6,259 nucleotides of DNA from Desulfobacteraceae bacterium (GCA_024636355.1 JAGXHH010000202.1:1-6259); one strand, 5' to 3'; numbered from the stretch's first letter, positions 1-5,510 are shown. Notes: a model not told the origin generated them from the letters alone. Made by a program: numbers and translations.

Positions 1-53
1 GTCGCTTCGCTCCGGCATATTCTCTATCCTGATTGAGCCGAAGGCGAATCCTT

Positions 54-88
54 ATTCTGGATTCTGAATTCTGGCTCCTGGATTCCCT
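54..88. repeat. Degenerate 7-bp tandem repeat (ATTCTGG-type)
   Basis: Five consecutive heptamers can be read: ATTCTGG (54-60), ATTCTGA (61-67), ATTCTGG (68-74), CTCCTGG (75-81) and ATTCCCT (82-88). The first three are nearly identical and the last two have decayed. The array lies in non-coding DNA beyond the 3' end of rpsU and has no reading frame with coding character. It may be a simple sequence repeat or part of a dispersed intergenic repeat; one window cannot tell them apart. Confidence 0.6.
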
Positions 89-104
89 GCTTGATGAATC
101 CAGG
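77..104. repeat. Perfect 9-bp inverted repeat
   Basis: CCTGGATTC (77-85) and GAATCCAGG (96-104) are exact reverse complements separated by 10 bases. The left arm is built from the heptamer repeat. Two smaller dyads flank it: GAATCC (46-51) with GGATTC (59-64), and GACCTGG (122-128) with CCAGGTC (138-144). The last is followed only by TCTTTAAAA, so it is at best a weak plus-strand terminator. The cluster of dyads suggests a palindromic intergenic repeat, but function is unknown. Confidence 0.5.
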
Positions 105-157
105 CATAGCCCTTTGCCTCTGACCTGGCCCGGAGGACCAGGTCTTTAAAATCGAAT

Positions 158-197
158 AAAAAAAACCCGGCAGTACACGGAAACTGCCGGGTTTTTT
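158..197 (-). terminator. Bidirectional intrinsic terminator downstream of rpsU
   Basis: The arms AACCCGGCAGT (164-174) and ACTGCCGGGTT (183-193) pair perfectly around an 8-base loop. A run of eight A lies on the left (158-165) and a run of six T on the right (192-197), so on either strand the hairpin is followed by a U tract. On the minus strand it comes about 35 bases after the rpsU stop and should end that transcript. On the plus strand it would also stop any transcript entering from the left of the window. Confidence 0.92.
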
Positions 198-232
198 AAA
201 CAGCGTAAAACTTAAACGCAAATGCGCTTAAG

Positions 233-448
233 TTAGAACCTGCGGTGGCGCATGCGCTTCTTGGATTCAGCAATCCGTTGACGCCGCAACGCTTCACGTT
301 TTTTCCGACGCCGATATTCGCTTGGTTTTTCATAATTTTTTTTCAACCGAAGCCGCTTGAACAGACCGTCGTTCTGAATCTTCTTCTTCAGAATCCGCAT
401 CGCTTTTTCAAGATCATTGTCATCGACTCTGACAGCGATTTCTTTCAA
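233..448 (-). CDS. rpsU: 30S ribosomal protein S21
   Basis: S21 is a small, very basic protein of the 30S subunit platform, near the 3' end of 16S rRNA, and helps initiation on mRNAs. The 71-residue product has the family pattern: a short N-terminal strand (KEIAVRVDDND), a helix with EKAMRILKKK, the FKRLR and YEKPSEYRRRKKREA segments, and an Arg/Lys-rich tail (RKKREALRRQRIAESKKRM) ending MRHRRF. Length fits the family. The start codon is TTG (minus strand 448-446): no in-frame ATG lies near, the first Met is well inside a conserved helix, and AAAGGGGG sits 8 bases upstream. It has its own promoter (503-533) and a strong terminator (158-197), so it can be a single-gene transcript although it follows adk on the same strand. 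Identity is close to certain; the TTG start is well supported. Confidence 0.95.
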   Translation of the reverse strand: MKEIAVRVDDNDLEKAMRILKKKIQNDGLFKRLRLKKNYEKPSEYRRRKKREALRRQRIAESKKRMRHRRF

Positions 449-456
449 ATAATTCG

Positions 457-464
457 CCCCCTTT
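457..464 (-). promoter_or_regulatory. Shine-Dalgarno that fixes the rpsU TTG start
   Basis: Read on the minus strand, AAAGGGGG ends 8 bases before TTG AAA GAA ATC. This spacing and the G-rich core support initiation at the TTG, since no ATG or GTG start is available that keeps the conserved N terminus. Confidence 0.65.
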
Positions 465-502
465 ACAGTGAATTTGCTTACACACGCTTTTTGAATATCA
501 TT

Positions 503-533
503 AATATATTAAATTTTTCTAAAAAAATGTCAA
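503..533 (-). promoter_or_regulatory. Sigma70-type promoter of rpsU
   Basis: On the minus strand a perfect TTGACA (533-528) is followed by an AT-rich stretch with two possible -10 boxes: TAATAT (511-506, 16-bp spacer) or TATATT (508-503, 19-bp spacer). An A/T-rich stretch surrounds the -10. Transcription would start near 495-500, giving a leader of about 50 bases. The promoter would let S21 be made independently of adk. Confidence 0.6.
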
Positions 534-563
534 GCTTAGATATTCCCGTTTAAGTTTGGGAAT

Positions 564-585
564 TAAAAAACATGGCGGACCACAT
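564..585 (-). terminator. Weak intrinsic terminator between adk and rpsU
   Basis: On the minus strand ATGTGG (585-580), TCCG loop and CCATGT (575-570) form a 6-bp stem with two G-U pairs. The loop belongs to the stable UNCG tetraloop class. A run of T follows (570-565 on this strand). It lies about 50 bases after the adk stop. The stem is short, so partial read-through into rpsU is likely if it works at all. Confidence 0.4.
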
Positions 586-635
586 CTTCAAGCTTTTGTA
601 TGCTCAAACACCAATCGGGTAGCGAACCGGATAGG

Positions 636-1316
636 TCAGTTGCCGAGTTTTGAAACCAGTTCGTCGGCCACTTCAGTGACACTGTTTTTGCCGTCAAGAT
701 TGAGGTACTTCATCGACGGATCGTTTTTGGCTATGTCCTTGAAGTAATACGCGGCGGCCAGGGTGCCGGTTTCCGCATCGTAATAAATGCCATGACGTTT
801 GTTGATGGCCTCCTCGTCCTGATCGTCGGAACGGGTCTGGAGATCTCCGCCGCATACCCGGCACTTGTCCCCGTTGGGCTTGATGGCGTCGATGAAGATG
901 TTGTTCGGGTGATTGTTGTTGTTAACGCACAGCCGACGGCCCATGATCCGGTTCTTGGCGATTTCGCGGTCGAGTTCGATCTCAACGACGATGTCGAGGG
1001 TCATGTTCGCTTCCTTGAGCGCTTCGTGGAGCTGGATCGCCTGGTTCTTGTTGCGCGGAAATCCGTCGAGCAGCCACCCTTTTTTGCAGTCGTCTTCTTT
1101 AAGTCGATCCAGAATCATCGGGATGGTGATGCCATCGGGCACCAGTTCGCCTTTGTCGATGTAGGATTTTGCCTGCATGCCCAGTTCGGTTCCGCCCTTG
1201 ATGTTTTCCCGGAAAATTGCCCCGGACTCGACGTGGGGCAGGTTATACTTCTCTTTCAGGATCGCGCCCTGGGTGCCTTTTCCGCTGCCGTTCGGGCCAA
1301 AAAATAAAATGTTCAT
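636..1316 (-). CDS. adk: Adenylate kinase with atypical LID domain
   Basis: Cytosolic enzyme interconverting ATP + AMP and 2 ADP, which sets the adenylate energy charge. The 226-residue protein begins directly with the nucleotide-binding strand and P-loop GPNGSGKGT (7-15). The AMP-site helix reads ESGAIFRENI (30-39), keeping Arg36 but with Ser31 and Ala33 where the common form has Thr-Gly-Asp. GWLLDGFPR (80-88) is the conserved core signature. MGRRLC (125-130) opens a long LID ending in the TRSDD segment (161-165). The LID carries C130, C152 and C155 but has Asn at position 133, where four-Cys zinc LIDs have the second ligand; His136 lies nearby. An excellent Shine-Dalgarno (AAGGAG, 7-base spacing) fixes the ATG. 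The gene follows cca by 133 bases and has a likely promoter of its own. Identity is secure; zinc binding is uncertain. Confidence 0.96.
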   Translation of the reverse strand: MNILFFGPNGSGKGTQGAILKEKYNLPHVESGAIFRENIKGGTELGMQAKSYIDKGELVPDGITIPMILDRLKEDDCKKGWLLDGFPRNKNQAIQLHEALKEANMTLDIVVEIELDREIAKNRIMGRRLCVNNNNHPNNIFIDAIKPNGDKCRVCGGDLQTRSDDQDEEAINKRHGIYYDAETGTLAAAYYFKDIAKNDPSMKYLNLDGKNSVTEVADELVSKLGN

Positions 1317-1426
1317 ATCCTTTCTCCTTTTTCCCTTTAGAATTTTCGATCAGGTATATGTTGTCGGATATTGTAAGTATTGCAGGCGATTCGTTGATCG
1401 GATATTTACTATGAAAAAATAGGTTA

Positions 1427-1453
1427 AATATATAATGACGCGTGCATTGTCAA
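1427..1453 (-). promoter_or_regulatory. Candidate sigma70-type promoter of adk
   Basis: On the minus strand a perfect TTGACA (1453-1448) overlaps the TGA stop of the cca-like gene (1452-1450). It is followed by TATATT (1432-1427) at a short 15-bp spacing, or by a poorer TATTTA at 17 bp. The region is AT-rich. Transcription would start about 105 bases before the adk ATG. The short spacer is the main weakness. Confidence 0.45.
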
Positions 1454-2829
1454 GAACGGTTTTGAAAATCCAGGATTTTTTTAACTGCATCAATTGCTTC
1501 TCCCCGGGTTAGCAGCCGGCCGGCGAGCCGTTCGATCTCTATTTGCTGCAGGATGCCGGCGAACCGGGGCGATGGTTTAAGACCGAATAGTTCAATCAGA
1601 TCGTGGCCGGTGATCAACGGCGGTTTTTCTGATGCCGGCCGGTAATCGGAAAAAAAAGACTCGAGGAGTTGGCGGCTGAAATCGATGTAGTCGAATGCGT
1701 TTTGATCACACCCTTTGCCCTGCATATCGGCAGCGGATAAAACAATCAGGTCGGGGCCGAAGGGAGTGGTTTTCAGGAAGAACCGGGCGAGTGCCTTTCG
1801 GCTCAATTCCTTGCGGGCATGCGAAAGATAAAGAGATAAGGGGTATAGATGATGACGGATAAGGGCATCGATATAATGATTCTCCCGATTGGCCATTCGC
1901 AGCCGGTCGCTGATGGCTCCAGCCATTTCGGCCCCGGTTTTCCCATGGCCATAGAAATGGATCCGCCCCTCGGGATCGACAGTCCGGACTGCGGGTTTTC
2001 CGATATCGTGGAAAAGCGCCGCATGTTTGATCAGGCCACGGGCGGCAGGGTCGTGGAGCAGGTCTGCATTCGTATGTTGGGGGGAAAATGCGGGCTGGTT
2101 TGCATCGATTAAACGTTCGACCTGCCGGAAGACCGAAAGGCTGTGGGAAAAAACATCGAACCGGTGGTGACCATTCTGAGAGCAGCCCTTCAAGGGGAGC
2201 AATTCCGGAAAAATGACCCCAAGCAGGCCGGCGTCGTCCATCTGCTCGATAAGGGAAATGCTGTTCGGATTGGCGATCAATTTCAGCCATTCGTCCCGGA
2301 TGCGTTCCCCGGCCGTTTCTTCAATGGCGCAGGTCATGTTTTCTATGGCCGTAAACGTGTTCGGTTCGATCGAAAAGCCGAGTGCGGACGCCATCCGGAA
2401 CGCACGCAGCAGGCGCAACGGATCATCGGCAAACGCCCCGGGGGAAACCATCCGGATAATCCGGCCGGAAAGGTCTTTTCTCCCGTTGAGTGTGTCGATA
2501 AGCTGATTTTCCGCCAAATCGAAAGCCATGGCGTTAACGGTGAAATCGCGCCGGGCAAGATCGTCTGCAATGTTTTCGCCCCGGCCGGCGGAAATATCAT
2601 AGGTGCAAGACGGGGTAACAATGCGGTAGATAGCTTTTTCGCCCTTACCGATGCGAACCGGCCTGCCGCCTGCCGCACGCGCGATTTGATCGGCTAACGC
2701 TTCGGGCGGGCAGAAAGCCGCAATATCATAGTCCTGCGGGGTGCGACCTGAAAGCAGGTCCCGAACGGTTCCCCCTACGATATAGATTCCCGGTTTGCGA
2801 GGGATAAAATTTATGTTGAAATCCTGCAT
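1450..2829 (-). CDS. cca: Class II tRNA nucleotidyltransferase (CCA-adding type) with HD domain
   Basis: This family adds CCA, or part of it, to tRNA 3' ends using CTP and ATP. The 459-residue protein has the head-domain motif GGTVRD (19-24) and the catalytic pair D33 and D35 in DYDI. RRDFTVNAMAFD (93-104) is the sugar/base-selecting motif, followed by DPLRLLRAFRMASALGF (136-152) and GERIRDE (174-180). An HD phosphohydrolase-like domain follows, with H229, the doublet H274-D275 in HDIGK and a late Asp (D368). The RRDFTVNAMA form favours a tRNA nucleotidyltransferase over poly(A) polymerase. Some deltaproteobacteria split the work between CC-adding and A-adding enzymes, so full CCA addition is not proved. 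The ATG is the only sensible start, though no good Shine-Dalgarno precedes it. It is divergent from coaE and first in the direction of adk and rpsU. Confidence 0.88.
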   Translation of the reverse strand: MQDFNINFIPRKPGIYIVGGTVRDLLSGRTPQDYDIAAFCPPEALADQIARAAGGRPVRIGKGEKAIYRIVTPSCTYDISAGRGENIADDLARRDFTVNAMAFDLAENQLIDTLNGRKDLSGRIIRMVSPGAFADDPLRLLRAFRMASALGFSIEPNTFTAIENMTCAIEETAGERIRDEWLKLIANPNSISLIEQMDDAGLLGVIFPELLPLKGCSQNGHHRFDVFSHSLSVFRQVERLIDANQPAFSPQHTNADLLHDPAARGLIKHAALFHDIGKPAVRTVDPEGRIHFYGHGKTGAEMAGAISDRLRMANRENHYIDALIRHHLYPLSLYLSHARKELSRKALARFFLKTTPFGPDLIVLSAADMQGKGCDQNAFDYIDFSRQLLESFFSDYRPASEKPPLITGHDLIELFGLKPSPRFAGILQQIEIERLAGRLLTRGEAIDAVKKILDFQNRS

Positions 2830-2932
2830 GTTTTTAGATATGGAAGGTTTCCTTGAAAATTTCTCCGTTCCGGTCCTTATCGTCCGTCTATGCGGCCGGT
2901 ACAGTATCGGTGCCGTAAATACATTTGTTCAT

Positions 2933-2950
2933 ACCACCACTACCACCACG
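2933..2950. repeat. Two tandem 9-bp units ACCACCACT/ACCACCACG
   Basis: ACCACCACT (2933-2941) is followed directly by ACCACCACG (2942-2950), differing only at the last base. One plus-strand frame reads six Thr codons; another reads Tyr-His-His twice. It lies 20 bases before the coaE ATG. The repeat is clear; whether it is translated is not. Confidence 0.6.
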
Positions 2951-2970
2951 GTAAACCATACCAATTTACA

Positions 2971-3630
2971 ATGAACAATAAAAATAATACCAGGGAAGAA
3001 TCAAAGCGTCCTGCCACACTGGCTGTGACCGGTGGAGTGGGGTCCGGTAAATCGGTGGTTTGTGACCGTCTCAAGTCGCATGGCATACCGGTTTACAGCG
3101 CAGATGAGCTCTCACGTGAAGCTGTCGAACCGGGCACCGGTGCATTTCAAAAAATTATCGCCGATTTCGGCAATGACATACTGCTGTCGGATGGAAAGAT
3201 AAACCGTCCGATGCTGCGCCGCACGATCACCCGGAATCCCGATGCCAAAAAGCGGCTCGAGGGCTACATCCATCCCGAAGTCATTGGGCGGATGGTCGAA
3301 AAATTTGAAACCGCCAGGAGGAAAGGTGATCCGGTTGTAGGGGTGGAAGTGCCGCTGCTTTTCGAGGCCGGGCTGCAAAATTTCTTTGATTATGTGATTA
3401 TGGTAAGTGTCAACCGACAATGCCGTATCGACCGGGTCATGGCACGCGATGGCGTTTTACGGGAGGAGGCCGAGGCGTTGATGCGGATTCAGATGCCTGA
3501 GGAAGAAAAGCGGAAGCAATCCGATTTTGTTATTGACAATAACGGTTCGCTCGCCGACGTAAATGCATCAGTGGACCGACTCTATGCACAACTGGTGGAA
3601 AGGATCAAAAAAAAGCCCCAAAGTGGTTGA
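2971..3630 (+). CDS. coaE: Dephospho-CoA kinase
   Basis: Catalyses the last step of coenzyme A synthesis, ATP-dependent phosphorylation of the ribose 3'-hydroxyl of dephospho-CoA, in the cytosol. From the ATG at 2971 the protein has 219 residues, slightly longer than the usual 200 or so. It shows the P-loop GGVGSGKS (21-28), SADELSREAVEPG (43-55), the LEGYIHPEV lid segment, VEVPLLFEAGL in the substrate region and the C-terminal signature QMPEEEKRKQSDFVIDN. The usual Asp-Ala-Asp of the second motif is Ser-Ala-Asp here. An in-frame ATG at 2890 would add 27 residues rich in Tyr, His and Arg that do not look like the family, so 2971 is preferred; neither start has a visible Shine-Dalgarno. The ATG overlaps the TGA of a short upstream ORF as ATGA. 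The gene heads the coaE-rho-rpmE-prfA cluster. Confidence 0.94.
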   Translation: MNNKNNTREESKRPATLAVTGGVGSGKSVVCDRLKSHGIPVYSADELSREAVEPGTGAFQKIIADFGNDILLSDGKINRPMLRRTITRNPDAKKRLEGYIHPEVIGRMVEKFETARRKGDPVVGVEVPLLFEAGLQNFFDYVIMVSVNRQCRIDRVMARDGVLREEAEALMRIQMPEEEKRKQSDFVIDNNGSLADVNASVDRLYAQLVERIKKKPQSG

Positions 3631-3646
3631 CATGTCACTCTTTGGG
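3607..3646 (-). terminator. Hairpin with minus-strand T tract at the coaE 3' end
   Basis: CCCAAAG (3617-3623) and CTTTGGG (3640-3646) pair around a 16-base interior that contains the exact palindrome TGACATGTCA (3628-3637). On the plus strand no T run follows, so it is a poor terminator for coaE. On the minus strand the hairpin is followed after GC by eight T (3614-3607), the layout of an intrinsic terminator acting on antisense transcription entering coaE from the rho leader. No minus-strand gene is visible upstream of it. Confidence 0.45.
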
Positions 3647-3655
3647 TAATAAAGT
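3627..3655 (+). promoter_or_regulatory. Candidate sigma70-type promoter of rho
   Basis: A perfect TTGACA (3627-3632) overlaps the coaE stop codon (TGA, 3628-3630). A 17-bp spacer leads to TAAAGT (3650-3655), which matches four of six bases of TATAAT. The -35 box lies within the palindrome TGACATGTCA and the larger CCCAAAG/CTTTGGG dyad, so a dimeric regulator could overlap it; that is inference. Transcription from here would give rho a leader of about 275 bases. Confidence 0.45.
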
Positions 3656-3937
3656 TATGTGAAACAGCGTCCCTACCGCAATTGACGTTTATTTATCTTG
3701 TTTCCTTCTTGCAAACACCAATTAACTCAGGCCTCTTATCACCTAAGTTGTAATTTTTATATCGCACCTTTTACTTTCTGACCCTGACCCCGCAAGTTGC
3801 CCGCTTTTTTAACTGCGGACAGCTCCGGAATGGGATGAAGGTTACCAATTTTAATACTCGGATTATTACAAATTAATCGGACCCAAGGTTCTGAACATGA
3901 GGTTTAACAACCAGTATGAGTGGGGTAATTAAATTAC
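3631..3937 (+). other. Long non-coding leader of rho
   Basis: This 307-base gap between coaE and rho has no long reading frame on either strand. From left to right it holds the candidate promoter and dyad (to 3655), an AT-rich stretch with no feature I recognise (3660-3775), a doubled CTGACC-CTGACC-CC (3778-3791), and an imperfect hairpin CCGCAAGTT (3790-3798)/AACTGCGG (3811-3818) with one bulged A. More AT-rich sequence follows, then an 11-codon ORF (3897-3932). In Escherichia coli rho is autoregulated by Rho-dependent termination in a leader that also encodes a short peptide; a similar arrangement is plausible here but inferred from layout only. Confidence 0.5.
3897..3932 (+). CDS. Possible 11-codon leader ORF upstream of rho
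   Basis: ATG at 3897 opens MRFNNQYEWGN and ends at TAA (3930-3932), five bases before the rho ATG. AAGG (3885-3888) lies 8 bases upstream of its start, a better ribosome site than that of rho itself, whose only candidate is GGGG (3922-3925) 12 bases from its ATG. Ribosomes ending the short ORF could re-initiate on rho. The peptide is too short for any homology argument and could be chance. Confidence 0.25.
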   Translation: MRFNNQYEWGN

Positions 3938-5185
3938 ATGAACATCGTTGAATTAAAAAACAAAAAGATCAGTGAACTGACCCGGATGGCGAAAAAGTTC
4001 AACATCGACAACGCCGGGAGGATGCGCAAACAGGATTTGATTTTTTCCCTGCTCCAGGCGCATATCGAACAAAACGGCTTAATATACGGGGAAGGCACCC
4101 TGGAAATCCTGCCGGACGGATTCGGTTTCCTGCGTTCACATGATTGCAATTATCTGCCCGGCCCTGACGACATCTACGTATCGCCGTCCCAGATCCGGCG
4201 GTTTAACCTGAAGACCGGTGATACCGTTTCCGGACAGATCCGGCAGCCGAAGGAATCCGAAAGGTATTTTGCCCTTTTGAAGGTCGAGGCGATCAATTTC
4301 GAAGAACCGGAAATCGCCCGGGAGAAAATCCTTTTCGACAACCTGACCCCGCTTTTTCCGGAAAAGAAAATTAAACTCGAACTCGATCGCACCGAGTATT
4401 CAACCCGGATCATGGACCTGATGACGCCGATCGGGTTTGGGCAGCGCGGCCTGATTGTCTCGCCGCCCCGTACGGGAAAGACCATCCTGCTGAAGAACAT
4501 CGCCAACAGCATCATTGAAAATAATAAGAACGTCATGCCGTTTGTGGTGCTTATCGATGAGCGTCCGGAGGAAGTGACCGACATGCAGCGTTCGGTAAAT
4601 GCCGAGGTGGTCAGTTCAACTTTTGATGAACCTGCCGAACGTCACGTCCAGGTGGCCGAGATGGTTATCGAAAAAGCCAAGCGGTTGGTTGAACATAAAA
4701 AACATGTGGTTATATTACTCGATAGCATTACCCGGCTGGCACGGGCTTACAATGCCACGATGCCGTCGAGCGGCAAATTGCTTTCCGGTGGTGTCGATGC
4801 CAATGCACTGCACCGGCCCAAACGTTTTTTTGGCGCGGCCCGAAACATTGAAGAAGGCGGCAGCCTGACCATTATCGCAACCGCCCTCATTGATACCGGC
4901 AGCCGGATGGATGAAGTCATTTTTGAGGAGTTCAAGGGCACCGGCAACATGGAGCTGCACCTTGACCGGAAGCTGTCCGACCGGCGCATGTACCCGGCAA
5001 TTGATATCAACCGGTCCGGTACCCGTAAAGAAGAACTGCTGCTTGACAGCGAGACCCTCAACCGGGTCTGGATCCTTCGGAAACTGCTTGCTCCTTTAAA
5101 TCCTATTGACAGTATGGAATTTTTGCTGGATAAGATGAGGGGCGCAAAAACCAACCAAGACTTCCTGGATTCTATGAATTCTTAA
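3938..5185 (+). CDS. rho: Transcription termination factor Rho
   Basis: Hexameric RNA-dependent ATPase/helicase that binds nascent untranslated RNA and releases RNA polymerase. The 415 residues (E. coli 419) show the N-terminal helical domain (1-46) and the cold-shock-like primary RNA-binding domain with GFGFLR (61-66) and YLPGPDDIYVSPSQIRRF (72-89). The Walker A is PPRTGKT (176-182) and the acidic DERPEEV is at 207-213. Walker B is VILLDS (258-263), the Q-loop SGKLLSGGVDANAL (278-291), the R-loop TGSRMDE (320-326) and the arginine finger is in SGTRKEE (360-366). Compared with E. coli, Arg178 replaces Lys181 in the P-loop and Arg323 replaces the R-loop Lys. All catalytic elements are intact. 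No start upstream is possible because of an in-frame TAA at 3926. rpmE follows 32 bases later, so the two are probably co-transcribed. Confidence 0.98.
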   Translation: MNIVELKNKKISELTRMAKKFNIDNAGRMRKQDLIFSLLQAHIEQNGLIYGEGTLEILPDGFGFLRSHDCNYLPGPDDIYVSPSQIRRFNLKTGDTVSGQIRQPKESERYFALLKVEAINFEEPEIAREKILFDNLTPLFPEKKIKLELDRTEYSTRIMDLMTPIGFGQRGLIVSPPRTGKTILLKNIANSIIENNKNVMPFVVLIDERPEEVTDMQRSVNAEVVSSTFDEPAERHVQVAEMVIEKAKRLVEHKKHVVILLDSITRLARAYNATMPSSGKLLSGGVDANALHRPKRFFGAARNIEEGGSLTIIATALIDTGSRMDEVIFEEFKGTGNMELHLDRKLSDRRMYPAIDINRSGTRKEELLLDSETLNRVWILRKLLAPLNPIDSMEFLLDKMRGAKTNQDFLDSMNS

Positions 5186-5217
5186 TTTATCCACGATCGA
5201 AAGAAAGGGTTCTGAAA

Positions 5218-5436
5218 ATGAAACAAGACATTCATCCCGATTATTCGGAAACCACGATTCGCTGTGCATGCGGCAATGAAATACAGATCGGATCCACCCG
5301 GGACAACATCTCTGTGGAAATCTGCTCCGCATGCCATCCGTTTTATACCGGCAAGCAGAAACTGGTCGACTCGGCCGGTCGGATTGAACGGTTCCGCAGG
5401 AAATACGCGAAGTACCAGGACAAGAACGAAAAGTAA
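5218..5436 (+). CDS. rpmE: 50S ribosomal protein L31, zinc-binding type
   Basis: L31 sits on the central protuberance of the 50S subunit and contributes to a bridge with the 30S head. The 72-residue product begins MKQDIHPDY and has CACGN (C16, C18) and EICSACHPFYTGKQ (C36, C39), the four Cys of the zinc-containing C+ form as opposed to the Cys-less C- form made under zinc starvation. The basic tail (RIERFRRKYAKYQDK) is typical. Start: AAAGGG (5204-5209) lies 8 bases before the ATG. It is 32 bases after rho and 86 bases before prfA. The following gap contains a terminator-like hairpin, so rpmE may be better expressed than prfA. Confidence 0.97.
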   Translation: MKQDIHPDYSETTIRCACGNEIQIGSTRDNISVEICSACHPFYTGKQKLVDSAGRIERFRRKYAKYQDKNEK

Positions 5437-5458
5437 TCCTACTATTCAACAAAATTTC

Positions 5459-5504
5459 CCGGCCACTGGCGTCAATGTCTTAGTACGCCCGGCCGGATTT
5501 TTAT
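5459..5504 (+). terminator. Terminator-like hairpin between rpmE and prfA
   Basis: CCGGCC (5459-5464) pairs with GGCCGG (5491-5496), and inside it GGCGT (5468-5472) pairs with ACGCC (5485-5489). That makes 11 base pairs with a 3/1 internal loop and a 12-base apical loop. ATTTTTAT (5497-5504) follows at once. The short U tract suggests partial termination, that is, an attenuator reducing transcription into prfA. Confidence 0.5.
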
Positions 5505-5510
5505 ATCCGG
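5493..5510 (+). promoter_or_regulatory. Hairpin upstream of the prfA start, competing with the terminator
   Basis: CCGGAT (5493-5498) pairs exactly with ATCCGG (5505-5510) around a 6-base loop. Its left arm uses four bases (5493-5496) of the right arm of the preceding terminator hairpin, so the two full structures exclude each other. Its right arm contains the only GG-rich stretch (5509-5511) near the prfA ATG, 12 bases away, so it could also affect ribosome access. Confidence 0.35.

Noticed and set aside
1..36. Open frame at the left edge ending at TGA 34-36
   Set aside because: Only 11 codons are visible with no recognisable residues; it cannot be supported as the end of a gene.
792..1307. 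A 171-codon open frame on the plus strand opposite adk
   Set aside because: Composition (Val/Asp/Phe-rich) is what adk codons give in reverse; the adk frame is fully conserved, so this is a shadow.
1706..2697. Long open frames on both strands within the cca-like gene (for example 1706-2290 minus, 2143-2697 plus)
   Set aside because: They are Pro/Arg/Gly-rich out-of-frame readings of a GC-rich gene whose motifs are intact in one frame.
2928..2955. Possible minus-strand promoter for the cca-like gene (TTTACC, 16 bp, TATGAA)
   Set aside because: Both boxes match only four of six consensus bases and lie within the low-complexity repeat; not strong enough to annotate. No convincing coaE promoter was found in this gap either.
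2890..2970. Longer coaE start at ATG 2890
   Set aside because: The added 27 residues (Tyr/His/Arg-rich, from a 9-bp tandem repeat) do not resemble CoaE proteins, and there is no Shine-Dalgarno; ATG 2971 gives the normal N terminus.
3631..3937. tRNA, riboswitch or other known structured RNA in the rho leader
   Set aside because: I could not find a cloverleaf, a known riboswitch core or a conserved RNA motif; only the small hairpins described were visible.
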